Shown here one piece after another: positions 35,707-46,828 of a stretch of 64,000 nt of DNA; within the stretch, counting starts at the first letter, position 1; the number at the start of each line of letters is the position of its first letter. A program made the position numbers and the translations under genes. Source of the DNA: Cliona cf. orientalis (Eukaryota > Porifera > Demospongiae > Clionaida > Clionaidae); NCBI GenBank assembly GCA_963930775.1, contig OZ005694.1:1736001-1800000 (forward strand), given 5' to 3'. Below the pieces are notes generated by a model. The model made no database searches. It had not been told where the DNA came from and saw only the letters and a list, made by a program, of their open reading frames with translations.

Positions 35707-36086
35707 CTGGCGCTAGCCACCGAGCCTCGAGCGAAGCGAGAGGCGAGGTCTGTTCATACCTATCAATAGTCCGGTAGCAACGTTTGAGCACAGCGAGAAG
35801 GTCGCCATAGCACACTCAATAGTTGGAGCTGCTTGCTTTTAGGGGTGTGGCCTCTGCAACCGCTTCCATCTGCGCATGCACACGGTACTATCGGGCCTGG
35901 CGCTAGCCACCGAGCCTCGAGCGAAGCGAGAGGCGAGGTCTGTTCATACCTATCAATAGTCCGGTAGCAACGTTCGAGCATAGCAAGAAGGTCGCCATAG
36001 CACACTCAATAGTTGGAGCTGCTTGCTTTTAGGGGTGTGGCCTCTGCAACCGCTTCCATCTGCGCATGCGCACGGTACTATCGGGC
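35707..36086 (+). repeat. 190 bp tandem duplication
   Basis: Two copies, 35707-35896 and 35897-36086, nearly identical: CTGGCGCTAGCCACCGAGCC to CGGTACTATCGGGC. Few substitutions separate them, so the duplication is recent. Confidence 0.9.
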
Positions 36087-37153
36087 AATCTTGCCCAGGC
36101 AGGATACTGTTTGTGCATAAATTATGTCTCTATGTTTTGTGAGCATGTACTGTTAACAGATGATCATGGATGCTAGCCACATTATCCCATGATTGTGACA
36201 TTAGACATACTTGTAGCTAATAGGCAAATATTATGGGGGGAATTAGTATTTTTTGTGTTAGTAGCTATTCTGGAAAATGCATACAGAGTTTTGGCTTCGT
36301 ATTGATATAATTTATAGTTGGAACATGTAAAGTTTAGTCATGAACGAAAGTATTAATTTTGCTCGGACACTTACAATGCGCATTTTCCGAAAAATGAATG
36401 TATCTACCCAACTACATAATAATGGTCATAACTCGGCAAGGGTGTGGGGGAGGGGGGGCTTGGGGGGCTTTAGCCGCCCCCGCCCGGTCTGTTCTTTGTC
36501 ATAGCCTTGTGGTATATTCAATAGAGCGAGAATGTTGCCTAAATTTGATGGTCGGCGGTCTACAAAGTAATGCTAATAGGTTTAAAGTTCATGCTGCTGC
36601 GCTTGCATGCGCTCTGTATTAACAATTGACATACGTATACGCTAGGGAGATGATACTATTTAGATTTTCTCTGAGTATATACATGTATGTGAGCTTTAAT
36701 ACTGAAGTAACTCATGCATTATCTACATTATTCCATGATTATATGACATCAAACATACTTGTATACTATATATTATAATCATGGGACTCAAAGACAGATG
36801 AAATTCTAGTTGTGATCATAGTTGGATAGCCAACAAATTTGAGATATAATTGCTGATTTTTTAAGGTTGTGGACACAACAGGATCATATTTTTTTGGTGT
36901 TTTGTGATGGTCGTCACACGGAAATGTAATGATCCCGCCGGCGTATAAGTCCCCTTCCCACCTTTGGCCAATCTTAGCTTGCACAAAGGGGGGGGGGGGG
37001 CATAATCACGGGATTCTACGGTATTATAATACGATTCACAAAGATAATAATTATTATTCAAGTTCGATTTAACTTATTGTTTGATGATTAGCTATATAAC
37101 TAGTGACTATCACGTATTATTGAGTACCCCCCCCCCCCCACACACACACATAC
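36087..37153. other. Non-coding spacer with G- and C-homopolymers
   Basis: Contains G-runs near 36447 and 36988, a C-run near 37127 and short CA repeats. No gene or inverted-repeat element recognised. Confidence 0.4.
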
Positions 37154-37805
37154 ATATGTGACCGGATTTGGGAAAACCCTCCGTATGGGACCCGCGCGCG
37201 ATTCGCGCAATGCGCGTTTTTAGTAGCTCAGGTCTAAATTTGTCGAAGTCCAGATTTTGTCATATACATGTCGAACAACCCTTCTTCTAACTGTTGCCGT
37301 CTTCTACGGAGGCTAGTCGTGCTATACGAAGGCGAAATAAGCCTTCATTTTGACCCACACGGAGCCCGTTGCTTTGGGCGGTAATTAGAATTCTCTACCT
37401 AGAGACAGCTAGATTCATCGATCTACTGTATGTTCGCTCACCTTTTTAGCTTCTTAGGCATCTAAGAACAATCGGCTGTCGTTGTCAACAACGAAATTCA
37501 ACTCTTGCTCGATCTTTACGTTCATTTCGGACGGCTCCGCCCAGGTCCATTTAATTGATTTCCGGGTCACGGTAGTATGCGGAAACGCCATACGCGTGCA
37601 TAGCAACGCCTTTAGACCGTAATTTCTCGATTATTGGGGGTGTGGCGCGATCGCAAACAAAGCGCTGTATCTCCACAACCAAGCACACGATCGGCCTAAG
37701 ACTTGAACGCGGGTTAGCTCTATGGTAGAGCTTATCAACCATGCATCAAACTCAATTTTCTGAAAAAATCCCATACGGAGGGTTTTCCCTAATCCGGTCA
37801 CATAT
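37154..37805. mobile_element. MITE with 34 bp termini (GTGACCGGATT)
   Basis: Left terminus ATATGTGACCGGATTTGGGA, continuing AAACCCTCCGTATGGGA. The right end near 37770-37805 is the reverse complement with one or two changes. Because ATATGTGAC is part of both ends, the target duplication cannot be separated from the terminus. No coding content. Confidence 0.75.
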
Positions 37806-37982
37806 GCACACAGCTATCTCGAGCTCAGGCAGGCAATATACAATACTATAGCAATGTTACGTAGACAGCCAATACGTCATGTGACCCTTGCTGGATCATC
37901 TCCACGCCGTGCACGTGGAAGATTCCCAAGCCTTTGCATTAACTGAAATAAAGTCATTGTGGAAGCACACCAGCCATCATCA

Positions 37983-38848
37983 ATGAGCACAAAAATGTAT
38001 TGTCAAATTGGCACTCCTAATGGAAACAATGTAACTTTTGTTGAGGAACAACGTATAGTTGGAAGAGGAAAATTCCCAAAAATTGCAATTAATGACAATA
38101 ATCAAATTGTTGAAGTCCATGAAGCAACACTTACTAGACGAATATACTACAATGTGGGATATTTACATAACCAGTATATTAGGTGGGAGCGCAAAGCAGT
38201 ATGCATTGGTTTTGGCAGATTCCCTGCTGTAGCAGTGCGTGATAATAGGGTTGTGACACGTACAATTGTGCTTATATTCGATACACGGCACACTATCGCA
38301 TTGGAACTATTAATGAAGGAGGAACAGCAATTAACTGGGGTGAGCAGGGGCTGTTATTTACAGGATTTGGAATAACTGAAACTTCAATTGCCATAAATCG
38401 TGACTTCGCTATTGCAGCAGGTCGTGGATGGACTAGCATTTTGTGTGCTATTGGTCGATTTCAAGATGATGGAGCTCGCATAGAGTGGATCAATCAAACT
38501 CCATTTGATTGCATTGGATACTGCCCTACGATATGCCTGGATGATGATGGGTATACTGTGATGGTTTGGCAGTCTCTCCATTTCAGACATTTATTTTATT
38601 CTGAAGGTATGATCAATCAAAATGCTCAGCAATTGACTGTTCAATGGGAGGAGCAAAAGGAGTACGACTATGGGTATAATCCTACCATTGCTCTCTCTCC
38701 AGTTGATGGCATACTTGTGGAAGAGCACGAAACCAACTTTGCAATAGCCCATGCATACCTCCATCTTCATGTCGGTAGATTTAATGATGCCCTTGAAAAT
38801 AGAGCTGATGTTGATGAAGAGCAACCAGGAGGAGAAAATAGGCATTAG
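37983..38848 (+). pseudogene. Five-repeat (beta-propeller-like) protein gene with one frameshift
   Basis: From ATG at 37983 the frame encodes repeats of about 48 residues with the pattern Y-x-x-G, I-x-W, G-x-x-P-x-I-A-I-x-D, V-E-V-H-E. Repeat 1 starts YCQIG, repeat 2 YYNVG. After about 38258 the repeat pattern moves to another frame (HYRIGTINEGGTAINWGEQG), showing a one-base loss or two-base gain there. That frame then runs open through repeats 3-5 to a TAG at 38846-38848. The end is acidic (DVDEEQPGGENRH). No signal peptide or membrane segment. Five short repeats of this type suggest a small beta-propeller or lectin-like fold; that is inference. Upstream a TGA lies just before the frame, and a MITE ends 178 bp earlier. 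Confidence 0.55.
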
Positions 38849-39050
38849 TATGCTAATAACAAGATATATCTAGACTGCTATAAGCCTTTGCTAATGATAG
38901 ATTATTTTTGTATAATTATAGTGGTAGCTAGCTAATTGAGTTGTACAATGTCATAATAATAGTCACCCACACTGTAATTATTGAACTCATTTTCAATCTT
39001 CTAAAGTAATAATGCAAAAGGTGCAATATTTCCAGATATTGTGCAATATA

Positions 39051-39312
39051 GAACTTTGACTCGTAATGCAAACATAATATGGGAAATGCGTGGGTGGCAA
39101 CACTTATGATAATTTCCCGTATTAATCGAGTTTTTCATATGATCACCATAATTTACAGTTGTTACTCGTACTTTGTGCTCATAACAATATAATATGGCAT
39201 TGAACTCGTGATATTTCCTGGTATTGTTGTTTTACTATGGCAATAAGAATATTATTATCATACATATTGCCACCCACGCATTTCCCATAATTTGTATTAC
39301 AGGTCAAAGTTC
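39051..39312. repeat. Inverted repeat downstream of the five-repeat gene
   Basis: GAACTTTGACTCGTAATGCA with ATGGGAAATGCGTGGGTGGC (39051-39104) is mirrored by GCCACCCACGCATTTCCCAT with TCAAAGTTC (about 39270-39312). Spacer about 160 bp. MITE-like. Confidence 0.7.
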
Positions 39313-40027
39313 GCTGTACAATTATTATGGAGCAACAGATAATATAAGGTCTAAACTTGTTATGGCTCGGATTTACCAAGGTGTGGTTAAAGAATTGGGG
39401 TGTGGTTTGATTTTGATCACTTGAGGCTTACAAACTGTCTCAGGCTAGTACTAGCTCTGAAGGTAACAGCTCTGAACCTGTTTGATCTCAAGAATGAAAA
39501 ACTTGACCACATCCCCAGTAGCTACATAGTTCTAATGGTGCATGTAAAAGGTCGTCAATATACACATCGATGCTGGGGCCTCAATCGCAGAGATGGAGTC
39601 TAAGACCAACTCTCGTCTTCGAATTTCGATCCTTCAATCAAAGGAGATAAACTCGACAGCACAGTAGAGCTTCCGAACTTTAGATCGGTCGTGGCATGAC
39701 GCGTGCTATAAATAGCGCAAGCCTAGCTTTATTTATCCACAGGATTACGTCAGCCAAGAGAACTCGTGAAGTTCGGCTAGCGTTATTTGTCGGAGAAAGT
39801 AGCACTCAGCTTTCAATGTATTCGCTGGATATGTATGTAAGTTAATACATGATTCTGTGGATTTTCAGGTCTCAGATTCTGAAGTGTTCCGTAAAGGCTC
39901 TGACGCTATGATGACAAAGGTTACATCATAATTACAACATAATTACCTAATAACCACAAAAAGTAAATTTATGCTGGGGATCAAAAAAGTAAATTAATAC
40001 TGGGGATGTAATGAAAAACTTTGAGAC
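39313..40027. other. Spacer, no gene seen
   Basis: Short open frames without recognisable features. The last 60 bp carry two copies of AAGTAAATTWATRCTGGGGAT leading into the tandem array. Confidence 0.35.
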
Positions 40028-40481
40028 TACGTCCAGAGTCCCTCACGAATACGCCGCCATAAATTCGAACTAGGACACATTGACAAATTGCGCATGCTCC
40101 GTATGCGCGTACAATATTGGGGCGTGCGGCTTGAGCCGGTTGACCTTCACCTACCATGTGCTCGACTGAATAGGGAAATCCCCCTGCCCTGAAAGCGAGC
40201 TCGCTAGAGAAAGCGAACTGAGAGAGATGCAATAAGGATATCATCGGATAGTCCACGATCTCTTGTACGTTAGGTTCGAATTCTGGGCCCCAACAACCTT
40301 TCATGCGCGCTAAATATTTTAAAACAGTCTTAACCGCATTTTCATCATCATTAATCATCATTACTCATAATTACCTCATCGGTCGGCCGATTTATTTTTT
40401 TCTAATTGGGACTCTGGACATAATGAAAAACTTTAAGACTACGTCCAGAGTCTCTCACGAATACGCCGCCATAAATTCGAA

Positions 40482-40772
40482 CTAGGACACATTGACAACT
40501 GCGCATGCTCCGTATGCGCGTACAATATTGGGGCGCGCGGCTTGAGCCGGTTGACCTTCACCTGCCATGTGCTCGACTGAATAGGGAAATGCCCCTGCCC
40601 TGAAAGCGAGCTCGCTAGAGAAAGTGAACTGAGAGCGATGCAATAAGGATATCATTGGATAGTCCACGATCTCTTCTACGCTAGGTTCGAATTCTGGGTC
40701 CCAACAACCTTTCATGCGCGCTAAACATTTTGAAACAGTCTTAACCGCATTTTCATCATCATTAATCATCAT
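40482..40772 (-). other. Recurrent minus-strand open frame in array units
   Basis: The example in unit 2 has 96 codons from ATG. The same frame is open at 39981-40361 (126 codons), 41284-41568, in part at 42603-42818 and at 43019-43246. They share FAFSSELAFRAGGFPYSVEH and ARPNIVRxxGACA. Units 4 and 5 have lost it. It does not resemble a known domain. It may be a real peptide or only an open frame carried along by repeat identity. Confidence 0.25.
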
Positions 40773-40780
40773 TACTCATA

Positions 40781-41218
40781 CCGTATTACCTCTAATTTAA
40801 CGGACACCAGAAAAATAATTATTTTGGCCAATGTCCACTATAATTAGAGCACACGAAAATAGCCGGCGTTCGAAGTGTCCGATGAATTAGAACACGCTTT
40901 CACGCATGCGCATTCGGTCAAATGGATGTGCGATCGAGCAGCTGCAGAGATTGAGAAAATGGAGATGGTACCTGGAGTTCCCTGTTCATGGTGGGAAAGA
41001 GAACAGCTTGCCTGCTTCATTACCACCAAAGAAGCAGCTTTCCATTGCAAATTTTGCTCGATCAGTACCACGCTAGCGCGAGCTGTCCAACAATGTCCGG
41101 ATAATTAGAACAACAAAAACTCAAACTTCATTGACTGTCCGGTGTAATTAGAGGCAAAAAATAATTCGAAATGGTGTCCGGATAATTAGAGATGTCCGTT
41201 AAATTAGAGACAATACGG
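40781..41218. mobile_element. Tc1/mariner-type MITE inside array unit 2, 438 bp
   Basis: Starts CCGTATTACCTCTAATTTAA and ends TTAAATTAGAGACAATACGG, with TA at 40779-40780 and 41219-41220. The neighbouring units read CTCATAATTACCTCATC straight through, which is the empty site and proves that TA was duplicated on insertion. The 77-codon open frame inside has no known domain. Confidence 0.9.
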
Positions 41219-43408
41219 TAATTACCTCATCGGTCGGCCGATTTGTTTTTTTTCTAATTGGGACTCTGGATGTAATGAAAAACTTAGAGACTACATCCAG
41301 AGTCCCTCAAGAATACGCCGCCATAAATTTGAACTAGGACACATCGACAAACTGCGCATGCTCCGTGTACACGTACAATATTGGGGCGCGCGGCTCGAGC
41401 CGGTTGTCCTTCACCTGCCATGTGCTCGACTGAATAGGGAAATCCCCCTGCCCTGAAAGTGGGCTCGCTAGAGAAAGCGAACTGAGAGAAACGCCATAAG
41501 GATATCATCGGATACTCCACGATCTCTTCTACGCTAGGTTCAAATTCTGGGTCCCAACAACCTTTCATGCGCGCTAAACATTTAGAAACAGTTTCACAGC
41601 AACTATATCATAGGTTTCATCATTACTTTCGTCATCAATCATCAATTACTCATCATTATTCATCATTACTCATCATTACTCATCAATTACTCATCGCGAG
41701 GCCGAATATTTTTTTTGGAATTGGGACTCTGGACGTAATGAACAACTTAGATACTACATCCCGAGTCCCTCATGAAAAGTAGCCGCCATAAACTGTGCAT
41801 GCTCCGTACACGCGTATATTGGGGCGCGAGGCTTGAGCCGGTTGACCTGGACGTGACCTCCACCTGCCATGTGCTGGACTGAACAGGGAAATCCCCCCAA
41901 GTGCGAGCTCGCCAAAGAAAGTGAACTGAGAAAATTGCCATATCTTATCGATAGTCCACGATGTCTTCTAATCTAAGTTCGAATTCTGGGTCCCAACAAC
42001 CTTTCATGCGCGCTAAACATTCTGAAGCAGTGTTCAGAGCACTTACATCATAAGTTTCATCATAGGTTTCATCATCATTTCATCGTAATTTCAGTATCGC
42101 GAGGGCCGAATTGTTTTTTGTGAATTGGGACTCGGGATGTAATGAACAACTTAGAGACTACATCCCGAGTCTCTCATGAAAAGTAGCCGCCATAAATTGG
42201 ATCTAGGACACATCGACAAACTGTGCATGCTCCATACACGCGTATATTGCGGCGCGCAGCTTGAGCCGGTTGACCCGGACGTGACCTCCACCTGTACCTG
42301 CAATGTGCTAGACTGAACAGGGAAAATCCCCCAAGTGCGAGCTCACAAAAGAAAGCGAACTGAGAAAATCGCCATATGTCATGGATAGATAGTCCATGAT
42401 GCCTTCTACGCTAGGTTCGAATTCTGGGCCCCAACAACCTTTCATGCGCGCTAAACATTTTGAAGCAGTGTTCAGAGCAATTACATCATAAGTTTCATCA
42501 TAGGTTTCATTATCATTTCATCGTAATTGCATCATCGCGAGGGCCGAATTGTTTTGGGACTCGCAATGTAATGAAAAAGTTAGAGACTACGTCCAGAGTC
42601 CCTCATGAATACATACGCCGCCATAAATTCGAACTAGGACACATTGACAAACTACGCATGCTCTGTATGCGTACAATATTGGGGCGCACGGCTTGAGCCA
42701 ATTGACCTTCACCTGCCATGTGCTCGACTGAATAGGGAAATCCCCCTGCCCTGAAAGCGAGCTCACTAGAGAAAGCGAACTGAGAGAAACACCATAAGGA
42801 TATCATCGGATAGTCCACGATCTCTTCTACGCTAGGTTCGAATTCTGGGTCTCAACACCCTGTCGTGCGAGCTAAACATTTTGATGCAGTTTTCAACCCA
42901 ATTTCATCATAGGTTCTATCATCATTTCATCATCATTTCATCATAGGTTTCATCATAGCGAGGGCTGAATTTTTTTTCTGGAATTGGGACTCTGGACGTA
43001 ATGAAAAACTTAGAGACTTCATCCAGAGTCCCTCATGAGTACGCAGCCATAATTTCGAACTAGGACACATTGACAAACTGCGCATGCTCCGTACACGCGT
43101 ACAATATTGGGGCGCGCGGCTTGAGCCGGCTGACCTTCACCTGCCATGTGCTTGACTGAATAGGGAAATCCCCCTGCCCTGAAAGCGAGCTCGCTAGAGA
43201 AAGCGAAGTGAGAGGAACGCCATATTGATATCATCTCTTCTATCATCTCTTCTAAGCTAGGTTCGAATTCTGGATCTCAACAACCTTTCATGAGCGCTAA
43301 ACATTTTGAAACAGTTTCATAGCAATTACATTATAGGTTTCATCATTATTCATCATAATTACCTCATCGCGAGGCTGAATCGATTTGTTAATTGGGACTC
43401 TGGACATA

Positions 43409-44460
43409 ACTGCATACGTACTAAGTACCTTTATTATGATTCAGCATAATTCAAGATGTCACGATGTATAATTAATTAGTGATAGTTTTTGTTGATTTTT
43501 ATCATTCTTCAATGTGAGCATAATAGGCCAGGGTTGCAGGCATATGCTGGAATTATGGGCAGAACTCTCAGCATGCATAAAAGAATATAGTAATAGGCAA
43601 TTTTAAATCATTACCACATTCCTAGCTTCATTGTGAAGGGTAACTATGTATATAAGTAACATGCTTACATTATGCAATGTTACGTGCTTTAAAGTGGCAT
43701 AATTTGAGAATGAAAACAGATGACAAACTTTAATGAATGCACAGGAGTGCAGAACCCTCACCGCTACATGCGTATTGAACTACATACCCTATACATTACA
43801 CCTGAACAGGGTACAGGTACTATTGACGGGTTCTGGTACTAGTCAGTGGCTATGTCACCATATAAACTGAAAGCCTCTGTGACATACTTAAATTGAATTA
43901 TGCACTGCCTGTTTACACTGTGACTGTATTGACAACTGACCAGCAAAGCACAAAATGGCAATCAGTCATGTAGTTGAGGTAGGTGCCATGTAAACACAGT
44001 TGCAACAGCTGCACACTACTAATACTGGGCAGGATTTAACATGACCACTCTGGAATGCGTACTCTGGAATGCGTACTTTTTCTATGACGACCCTTACCAT
44101 TTAGCAAAAGAGGGTTGCGACGGACAGACGGACGGACAGACAAAAATCGCCAAACAATTGCAGTAACTCTCCGCCTACGCTTTGCGGCGAGGGTTAAATA
44201 TATAGAAGCATTTCCATAATATTCACCTGTATCTGTACCAAATTTTACGATTAATTTTGATACCCTTACTGTTTCAGAAAATTAAATTGCTACTAGGGAT
44301 GCAATTACATCATAGCAAATAATTGGTCAAAGCCTATTCACAATTAACATTTCTGTGAGCATAATGATAATAATAATTATTATGATGGTGACTGCATGGA
44401 GACTTGTCCCCTGGTTAGCATGTATTATCATTTATGATGACCACTGAGTCAGACATGTAC
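43409..44460. other. Non-coding spacer with a dispersed repeat
   Basis: 43742-43925 is the second copy of the repeat at 8360-8640. A GGACAGACGGACGGACAGAC stretch near 44122 resembles the CAGA repeat at 53831. Otherwise no gene. Confidence 0.4.
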
Positions 44461-44627
44461 ATAGTCTATCGGCGAGCTAGACCCTTTCTTGCGCTTGTGT
44501 ACGCGCGGGGGGAAGGGTCTAGCAAAGGTCACGTTTGGAATGCAATTAATTAAAACGCGAAAAACGTGAGCGAGAAAAGTAGCAAAATGATGATGATGGC
44601 AAGGTTGGCAGCTCTTCGCTGGTACAA

Positions 44628-44715
44628 AGGGATTGGTGCAAAACTTGGACTCTGGACTGGACTCATGGACTGGACTGTGGACTGAGATTTGGACTCGATT
44701 TTGGACTGATGCGCG
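44628..44715 (+). repeat. GGACT-rich simple repeat, inverted copy of 32404-32500
   Basis: GGACTCTGGACTGGACTCA words. The flank TTTTGGGCGCAGTTGGGAGG also occurs inverted near 46680-46700. Confidence 0.6.
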
Positions 44716-45090
44716 CGATTTTTTGATTTTGGGCGCAGTTGGGAGGTCAAAGGTCGATCTTAACCCGTCGGTTACGAACTATTTATGTTGCTTGATGCTA
44801 TGTCTGGTTGGAGGTACTCGAGAACATACCAACCTCATTGCAACCTGGCCAGGAATGAAGAGCTCTTCACTCAACATGCACTAAAATGTAAGTATGAACG
44901 GCATTCAAAGTGATATGAATTAATATGAGCTGTCAGGATTAAACCGTTCTAATATAATTTAATAATAATTCTTATAATTTTTTAATTTTATGTAGATGCC
45001 ATATGGATCCCACTCGTAATCCGTAGTCAAGCTCATTAACCTCTGTGGTTGTCTAGTGGACTCAAGTGGTGGGTACGTTATACACTCCAC

Positions 45091-45431
45091 TAGCCTTGTC
45101 CCCAGGCTCTCTTGGGAGAGGTCGGAAAAGAGAGCCTGGTAACGACTGCATATGCATGCGCAAACCCTTACCAACAAAACATGGTAAGCGAGTCTTCAAC
45201 AAAATGACCTTTAGAGGGGATAAAAAATCAACGTTTTAGTGTTTAAATCTCCTAAACACCATCACTAGCTGATGGTAAGATACTATTCGAGTGCTTGGGC
45301 GACTTTTGAGTTTGGCTAGTAGTACATGTATACGATCAAATGGATAGTATACAGAGATTTTGGCACATGTGCATGCAGTTGTTACCAGGCTCTCTTTTCC
45401 CCTCACCCAAGAGAGCCTGGGGACGAGGCTA
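45091..45431. mobile_element. hAT-like MITE (TAGCCT variant), 341 bp
   Basis: Left end TAGCCTTGTCCCCAGGCTCT, right end AGAGCCTGGGGACGAGGCTA. A perfect ACACTCCAC stands at 45082-45090 and 45432-45440, the 8-9 bp target duplication of hAT transposons. Inner arms CTTGGGAGAGG / CCTCACCCAAGAG. No coding content. Confidence 0.9.
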
Positions 45432-46828
45432 ACACTCCACTAGACAGTCAGCCTTCGTAACCCATATGCATGGTTTCGTTGTCATTTATATTAATCTATC
45501 ATCAGCTACCATTTGAAATATACCAGTTTATTCAAATTTTTCTGTGTCCTCAGACCCTCCCATTCTCCCATATTTCATGCAGATACATTGAAAAACAGGG
45601 AGGTTCTGTGGTATCCACATGATATTGTAGTAGTGTGTCATGTACTGTATATGTATTTATGGTATGTTGACCTTATGTTAACTGGCAAATTGCATGACAT
45701 AATATTATTACTGTAGTAGGTATGGGTCATGGTTCATGATACTCAATGTACATCACTTGATTGGATAGATTTTGGTCTTTAAATATCTACATTTCACCAC
45801 TCTGGATAGTGACAATTATGATTCTGAATAATATTGCAGTCTTGATCCTTGGTCTATAACAACACACAGTAAATAGGCTTAAGGACTTAGAAATTAATCC
45901 TTGTGGGAGGTGATTACTGACAATAATTTCCTCTTTGTATCTCTCAGGTACTTCGTGAATGATATCAGTGACTAAAAATTACTCTGCTGGTCCATAGCAC
46001 AACATTGCCGTTTTGGAGTGAGCAAAGCAGCAATGGAGATTGGCTGGTATCACACTGGAAACCATACTCCATCATGCCGCTGATATGTACAATTTTGAAC
46101 CCTCTTTGCAATTTTTATTATTGTTACACACGTTATTATATTTGCACAAGTATCAAGTGATGATTGTTACGAGATGAAGTTTCAGATGTTGAAGGAAGTT
46201 CAAATTGTACTGAAGTACTGACTTTTAAGTTGGTGCATACATCTATGGTGCATACATGTACGTAGTGTCACCTACATTTGTATTAAAACACCGTAGCATC
46301 ATTGGGCTTAATAAAAACATAGCTACATCCTTTCAGATACAGGCAGGAATTGCATTAATTTATTGATTATTAAATCTACCAATCAGTTCATTTGACTCAA
46401 ACAGCTTAGGGCATACAATGTACTATGAGAAATGAAAATTGATTGACCACAAACATTTTGGATACGTATACATACAATTTTTTTAGCAACAAATAATGAT
46501 TGGCCCAAACATATATAATATATATGCACCCTGCGAGTCCATGCAGCTAGCCCTGTGACACGTACAGCAGTTGTTTGAGTTCCATGCAGTAGGTCAATAC
46601 AAGCAGGTACAAGGCATCATTGATTCATCGATCGTGGATTCAAACATTAAAATTCCCGTACCGAAGGGGTTAAATGTGACCTTTGACCCTCCAACTGCGC
46701 CCAAAATCAAAAATTGCGTCGGTAATTGGCACATTACGCTAGTAGCCGGGAAAAATGAATTCTGAAACTGGGTAGTCCTTGCTGGGATGCTTTTGAACTG
46801 CAGAGGATGGGAGTATCTATTGTTGTAG
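45432..46828. other. Non-coding spacer before LINE 3' end
   Basis: AT-rich, no gene recognised. It may include 3' untranslated sequence of the LINE (below about 46830), but no poly-A or simple tail marks an end. Confidence 0.35.

Larger units (their letters stand above)
40028..43408. repeat. Tandem array of seven units with 15 bp terminal inverted repeats
   Basis: Units lie at 40028-40422, 40440-41274, 41292-41737, 41755-42140, 42158-42570, 42588-43000 and 43018-43408. Each begins with a version of TACGTCCAGAGTCCC and ends with a version of GGGACTCTGGACGTA. Every junction has the same 17 bp spacer, ATGAAAAACTTAGAGAC or a near variant. Length without the insertion in unit 2 is about 386-446 bp. 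Each unit contains a GGTTCGAATTCTGG word, ATCATT-rich simple sequence near its right end, and the minus-strand open frame described separately. Looks like TIR elements that multiplied head to tail. Confidence 0.85.

Noticed and set aside
40875-41108. 77-codon plus-strand frame inside the MITE of array unit 2
   Set aside because: Lies wholly in a 438 bp non-autonomous element and has no transposase or other motif.
42395-42450. tRNA B-box (GGTTCGAATTCTGG) in the tandem array units
   Set aside because: No matching A-box at the right distance and no cloverleaf. Probably coincidental.
40028-43408. CRISPR array
   Set aside because: Repeats are about 400 bp with 17 bp constant spacers, the opposite of CRISPR organisation, and the context is eukaryotic.
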